Below, one piece after another: positions 60,582 through 64,000 of a DNA stretch of 64,000 nt. The stretch covers positions 1 through 64,000 of the forward strand of contig CAKQSE010000001.1 in NCBI GenBank assembly GCA_934272785.1, in the 5' to 3' direction. The notes under the pieces are model-generated. The model was not told where the DNA came from. It did no database searches and was given only the letters and a program-made list of their open reading frames with translations. The stretch is from an uncultured Alphaproteobacteria bacterium (GTDB taxonomy: Bacteria > Pseudomonadota > Alphaproteobacteria > Rs-D84). Each line of letters starts with the position of its first letter. Positions within the stretch are counted from its first letter, which is position 1. Made by a program: the position numbers and the translations under genes.

Positions 60582-60655
60582 TGGTTGGGGCGCACGGATT
60601 CGAACCATGATAAAGAGAACCAAAATCTCTTGTCCTACCATTAGACGACACCCCA
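60582..60655 (-). tRNA. tRNA-Gln (TTG)
   Basis: Minus-strand cloverleaf. The acceptor TGGGGTG pairs with CGCCCCA, the anticodon loop TTTTGGT lies between AGAGA and TCTCT (anticodon TTG), the T-loop is TTCGAAT, the discriminator is A and CCA is encoded (60584-60582). It lies at the right end of the island and its 3' end faces the recombinase. Confidence 0.93.
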
Positions 60656-60758
60656 AAGGCGTCTATGATTATAAATATCTTTTGATTTTTTGCAATAATA
60701 AAAATTTAATATTTTGAATATGCAATTAAAAAAATCTGATTTTTTTGCTATTTTATAC

Positions 60759-60828
60759 TTGCATTAAACTGTTTAGAATATATAATTATTCAGTTTTTTA
60801 ATGATTAAAAGCCTTTTAATTATTAAAA
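60759..60828 (+). promoter_or_regulatory. Promoter and MarR operator of the efflux operon
   Basis: TTGCAT (60759-60764), 16-base spacer, TATAAT (60781-60786). Directly downstream, TTTTAATGATTAAAAG (60796-60811) and CTTTTAATTATTAAAA (60813-60828) are 16-base inverted arms with one mismatch and a single central base. A repressor bound there would block initiation. Confidence 0.7.
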
Positions 60829-60867
60829 CGCTTACCATTACATTTTGCCGCAAAAGGGGCACGAGAT

Positions 60868-61317
60868 ATGGCACGTAAAGAATTTATTCGTTTGTTGGAA
60901 TCAAATATTTTGACATTGGACCGGTTGGCGGAACGCCTGCGCAAGGAACCGTTGGATGCGGGACTGTATCCCAAAAACCAGATGACGGTTTTGGTGCGGT
61001 TGCATATGGGCGGCCGTGCGCGATTGAAAGAAATCGCACGTCGTGAATTGGTCCCGACGCCAAATTTATGTGCGACGTTTCGCAAACTGGAACGTGACGG
61101 GTTGGTAACGCGGACGGTTGATGAAAACGATCGTCGTAACACATGGTATGAATGCACGCCGGCGGGTGAAAAATTGGCGGACAAGGCACTGGAAATGTTT
61201 CGTTGTGCAATATCACGTCTGTTTGAAAATATTGCCCCCGCGGACGAGGTGGCATTGACAGGTGCACTGAAAACAATGAACGAAATACTGACAAAGATGG
61301 AGATAAAGCATGTTTAA
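60868..61317 (+). CDS. MarR-family transcriptional repressor
   Basis: A 149-residue winged-helix protein. The core RARLKEIARRELVPTPNLCATFRKLERDGLVTRTVDENDRRNTWYECTPAGEKL has the MarR recognition helix and the D-x-x-D-x-R wing. It likely represses its own operon through the large inverted repeat at 60796-60828. AAAGGGGCACGAGAT precedes the ATG. Its stop overlaps the TolC-like start by 8 bases, so repressor and pump are made from one message. The ligand is unknown. Confidence 0.88.
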   Translation: MARKEFIRLLESNILTLDRLAERLRKEPLDAGLYPKNQMTVLVRLHMGGRARLKEIARRELVPTPNLCATFRKLERDGLVTRTVDENDRRNTWYECTPAGEKLADKALEMFRCAISRLFENIAPADEVALTGALKTMNEILTKMEIKHV

Positions 61318-62638
61318 AATCGGACGTATTACCGCGATTTTCTGTGGTGTGATTGCGGGCGCGACAAATGCGAATGCAATGGATTTGTCGTTGGCCACGG
61401 CGGTGGACAAGATTGTTACCGAATCCCAGGATTTAAAAAAGGCCGATGCAAATGTTAAAAAGGCCCAGGCGTCCCTGGATGCGGCAAATGCCAATCGTTG
61501 GTTCACGGTTGATGGTACGGTGACGTATATGAATCTGATAAATGTTAAAAAGCCGTTCGAATCATATGGAGTGGATTTAACCCCGGAAATGGGGGGCGTG
61601 TTGGCACGCGTCTTGGGCACAGACATTGATCATATAGAGGTTCCTGATAATATCTTTATGGCGGGGGTTACGGTAACCCAGCCGATTTATACATTTGGTA
61701 AAATTGGCAATGCCGTTGACGGTGTGCGCAGTGCGATAAAGATGGCCGATGCCAGTCGTGAAATGACCTTGCGCGCGGTGAAATACAGCGCGGCAGACAT
61801 TTATTGGACGGCGAAAATGACCGATGAAATTGTTAAAATTGCGCAACAGGATTTGAATTCTGCCCGCAATGCACAAAAGAGTTTAACGTCCGCCGGTCGT
61901 GCCAATCGCAGCAATTTGGTTAAAATTGAATCTGATATCGCGGCCAAAGAAATCAATCTGTCTGACGCTGAATTCAATCGCGACACCGCGCACAGAATGC
62001 TGAAAATCTTGGCCGGAATTGATATGAACGAAGAATTGAATTTAACCGATGATTTTCCGGCAACGTTTTCTGATTTAAGCGCGGGCGAATTGAAATCAAC
62101 GCCCCAGTGGCGCGTCCTGGACGAACAGGTCATGATGTATGAAAAACAGGCCCGGTCCCAGCGTGCGGGTGGATACCCGACATTGGCGGCGGTTGGTTCA
62201 TACAACTATCTGGCGATGGACCAGGATTTTAACAATATGTTTAATCGCACGAATTCCCAGTCTGCATATTGGGGGCTGGCGTTACAGGTGCCGATTTTCA
62301 GTGGTGGTCTGCATCGCGCAAATGCCACGGCCCAGGCCATGAATGCCGAGGCCGCCCGCCAAGACCTGGACAAGGCGAAAAAGATGACCAGCGAAGAATA
62401 TTCGCGCGCAATTGATAAGTACAATCACCTGCGTGGGAATCTGAAAACGTTGGAAAATGCGCGTAACCTGGCGGCCAAGGCATATGGTATATCCAGTGAT
62501 CGTTTCGCCGCGGGTCAAACATCCGCGGTCGAATTGGCCGAGGTTTCTGCCGGTCTGTATCAATTGGATATGGCGTTGTTAAATGCAAAATACAACATAC
62601 TGATGTCTGCGGAATCGGTGAAAAAGTTGGGTGAATAA
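61310..62638 (+). CDS. TolC-family outer-membrane efflux protein
   Basis: A 442-residue protein with a signal peptide (MFKIGRITAIFCGVIAGATNANA). Two long helical coiled-coil repeats follow: ADANVKKAQASLDAANANRW...QQDLNSARNAQKSLTSAG and ARSQRAGGYPTLAAVGSYNYL...ALQVPIFSGGLHRANATAQAMNAEAA. The latter, with L-x-V-P-I-F-S-G-G, is the outer-membrane efflux/TolC hallmark. It should trimerise as the exit duct for the downstream adaptor and RND pump. The gene overlaps marR by 8 bases and is followed at once by the adaptor gene. Confidence 0.92.
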   Translation: MFKIGRITAIFCGVIAGATNANAMDLSLATAVDKIVTESQDLKKADANVKKAQASLDAANANRWFTVDGTVTYMNLINVKKPFESYGVDLTPEMGGVLARVLGTDIDHIEVPDNIFMAGVTVTQPIYTFGKIGNAVDGVRSAIKMADASREMTLRAVKYSAADIYWTAKMTDEIVKIAQQDLNSARNAQKSLTSAGRANRSNLVKIESDIAAKEINLSDAEFNRDTAHRMLKILAGIDMNEELNLTDDFPATFSDLSAGELKSTPQWRVLDEQVMMYEKQARSQRAGGYPTLAAVGSYNYLAMDQDFNNMFNRTNSQSAYWGLALQVPIFSGGLHRANATAQAMNAEAARQDLDKAKKMTSEEYSRAIDKYNHLRGNLKTLENARNLAAKAYGISSDRFAAGQTSAVELAEVSAGLYQLDMALLNAKYNILMSAESVKKLGE

Positions 62639-62639
62639 T

Positions 62640-63272
62640 ATGAAGAATACTGTAAATAAACTGATGTCAAAAATCAATGAACTGGTTGCGTTTATGAAAA
62701 CGCCACGTGGTCGCAAGTACACGTCAATCGGCGCGGTTGGAATCATTATTTTGTGGACCGTGTTTCGTTTTTCCATGATTGGTATTGAACACGCGCGCGT
62801 TGTGTTTAATGCATCGCGTGATGCCGCAGAAAATGGTGTCCCGGTTGTTACAATCACAATGTCACGCACGTCGGGCGATTTACGTGAACCAATCGCGGTC
62901 AAGGATAACCGTGCCTATGTTTCGTCGGGTCGTATAGATAAATTTGGTGCCGGCCAGCATGTTGGTGATGGCGTAATCGTATCTGTATCTGGGGGAATTG
63001 ATTTGGATTCGGGTATGCATGTTATTCGCACGCGTGGTGTGGCCGATGGCCTGCAATATGCCCAGTATCGCGCCACGGGATACTTTGTGCCGGTCTATGC
63101 CATAAACAACGGCGTCGTTATGGTTGCCGATGGTGACGTTGCACGTGCGCGCAATGTTCGTGTCGGTCGCCAAGACGCCGAAAACGCATTGGTTGAATCG
63201 GGCCTGCGCGATGGTGATATTGTCATTTTGACGCGTGTGTCTGATGGCGACAAGATTCAAATTAAACAGTAA
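62640..63272 (+). CDS. Minimal periplasmic adaptor (MFP) of the RND pump
   Basis: A 210-residue protein, where typical RND adaptors have 350-420. One N-terminal transmembrane helix (residues of about 32-50) is followed by GDLREPIAVKDNRAYVSSGRIDKFGAGQHVGDGVIVSVSGGIDLDSGMHV, a barrel-like section. The C-terminus, YFVPVYAINNGVVMVADGDVARARNVRVGR...LVESGLRDGDIVILTRVSDGDKIQI, has the membrane-proximal-domain pattern of MFP proteins. The lipoyl and coiled-coil hairpin are not visible. It may be a shortened adaptor, which would be unusual. The ATG at 62640 overlaps nothing and starts 1 base after the TolC stop; RND follows. Confidence 0.65.
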   Translation: MKNTVNKLMSKINELVAFMKTPRGRKYTSIGAVGIIILWTVFRFSMIGIEHARVVFNASRDAAENGVPVVTITMSRTSGDLREPIAVKDNRAYVSSGRIDKFGAGQHVGDGVIVSVSGGIDLDSGMHVIRTRGVADGLQYAQYRATGYFVPVYAINNGVVMVADGDVARARNVRVGRQDAENALVESGLRDGDIVILTRVSDGDKIQIKQ

Positions 63273-63293
63273 AACAGTGGGGAGATTTCAGTC

Positions 63294-64000
63294 ATGTTAA
63301 AATTTTTCGTCCGCAGACCTGTTACAACAGTTATGTTTGTTTTGTTATGGGTTGCGTTGGGTTTGGTATCATTTCCAAAGATGAACGTTGAACGCACGCC
63401 GTCATTGGATTTCCCAATGGTTACGGCAACATTTATATATCCTGGTGCGTCGCCTGCGGAAATTGAATCCCAGGTTATTAAAAAGGCCGAAGACGCGATG
63501 TCCGAGGTTGCCGGATTAAAAAAGATTACGTCCCAGGCATATGAAAACGGTGGATACGTGATGGCGGAATTCAACCTGGGGGTGAACGTCAACGATAAAT
63601 CCAGCGAGGTTAAATCCAAGATTGACGCACTGTCGTCTGAATTCCCCGACGCGTTAAAGCAGCCTGTTGTGGAAAAATTAAACCCGTTACAGGAATCGGT
63701 GGTTGATATTGTTCTGCGTGGTGCATCGCCCCGCGATATGCAGGAATATGTCGATAACACATTGTCGAACAAAATCACCGCAATCAAGGGCGTGGCCAGC
63801 GTGTCCGTATTCGGTGGCGAAGACAGAGCGGTTCGCGTTGAAATGAATCCAGAACTGATGGCGGCGCGTGGCGCAACCGTGATGGATGTTGTCGCGGCAT
63901 TGGGCGCGCGCAATCTGAACGTGCCGGGCGGTAAAATTGAAACATCGGCAAATGCATCTAATGTTCGTTTTATTGGTGAATTTGAATCGGTTGATGAAAT
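63294..64000 (+). CDS. RND-family inner-membrane efflux transporter (partial)
   Basis: The reading starts MLKFFVRRPVTTVMFVLLWVALGLVSFPKM, the classic RND first transmembrane helix, and continues with PSLDFPMVTATFIYPGASPAEIESQVIKKAEDAMSEVAGLKKITSQAYENGG (PN1 porter subdomain) and VSVFGGEDRAVRVEMNPELMAARGATVMDVVAALGARN (PC1/PN2-like). GGGGAG precedes the ATG. About 236 residues are inside the window of the ~1000 expected. It is a proton-driven exporter of drugs or lipids, or a heavy-metal or HAE1-type pump. With TolC and the adaptor it forms a tripartite efflux system under MarR control. Confidence 0.93.
   Translation, partial: MLKFFVRRPVTTVMFVLLWVALGLVSFPKMNVERTPSLDFPMVTATFIYPGASPAEIESQVIKKAEDAMSEVAGLKKITSQAYENGGYVMAEFNLGVNVNDKSSEVKSKIDALSSEFPDALKQPVVEKLNPLQESVVDIVLRGASPRDMQEYVDNTLSNKITAIKGVASVSVFGGEDRAVRVEMNPELMAARGATVMDVVAALGARNLNVPGGKIETSANASNVRFIGEFESVDE

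Noticed and set aside
47319..60590. TTGGTTGGG as proven attachment repeats of the island
   Set aside because: Only 9 bases are shared, and the left copy is also part of a terminator hairpin, so chance cannot be excluded.

Overview
The window reads as the chromosome of an alphaproteobacterium-like, Gram-negative, probably host-associated or uncultured organism. This is inferred from gene content and not from a 16S sequence. The supporting content is PPDK, PBP1A, MraY, FtsW and MurG, a PagL-type outer-membrane protein, a MarR/TolC/adaptor/RND efflux operon, VirB6/TrbL-like membrane proteins, and a DUF5681/DUF2924/serine-recombinase module of a kind common in Alphaproteobacteria. Genes are dense and often overlap by 1-4 bases. 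Many genes sit directly behind an extended -10 box (TGnTATAAT) with no ribosome binding site, so leaderless mRNAs look common.

Layout. 1-1180: a type II restriction-modification system cut by the window edge (D12-class adenine methyltransferase, HNH endonuclease, divergent XRE controller). 1246-6377: two tandem kinase-fold paralogues, a VIT/CCC1-like transporter and ppdK. 6406-12350: several repeat-rich intergenic mosaics around a structured leader RNA with a small XRE-like gene, a PagL-like protein, a large Cys-rich secreted protein and rplU-rpmA. 12402-17569: a second Cys-rich secreted protein, dnaQ and a UvrD/PcrA helicase. 17573-24726: five polytopic VirB6/TrbL-like proteins arranged around a symmetrical divergent promoter. 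24796-37506: rpmE, a degenerate inositol-phosphatase homologue, PBP1A, an MliC-like lipoprotein, mraY-ftsW-murG (murD absent between them), comF, valS and an acyl-ACP thioesterase. 37507-41798: more repeats, a GIY-YIG protein, two secreted Cys-rich proteins (one with an 11-G tract in frame) and rpmH. 41975-47244: gyrA, a MerR regulator, an APH-like kinase, tRNA-Glu and a hypothetical gene.

47325-60580 is an AT-richer accessory island. Its core is an operon-like run of five genes: PLD/SNF2-like helicase, DUF4391, AlbA_2 (Schlafen-like) protein, type III Mod and type III Res. The first four overlap by 1-4 bases and Res follows 18 bases later. I regard this as an extended type III restriction/defence system. 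Behind it lies a mobile module (DUF5681, DUF2924 and a large serine recombinase interrupted by one in-frame amber codon) that ends at tRNA-Gln. 60759-64000 is a MarR-controlled efflux operon that runs off the window.

The signals most worth following are: (a) a palindromic element nested inside the loops of three other palindromic repeat families; (b) the terminator/antiterminator-like leader RNA at 7604-7812; (c) the five-gene type III island with a mosaic target-recognition region; (d) the leaderless extended -10 promoter pattern; (e) the poly-G tract in a secreted protein; (f) clustered CATG sites in the R-M control region.
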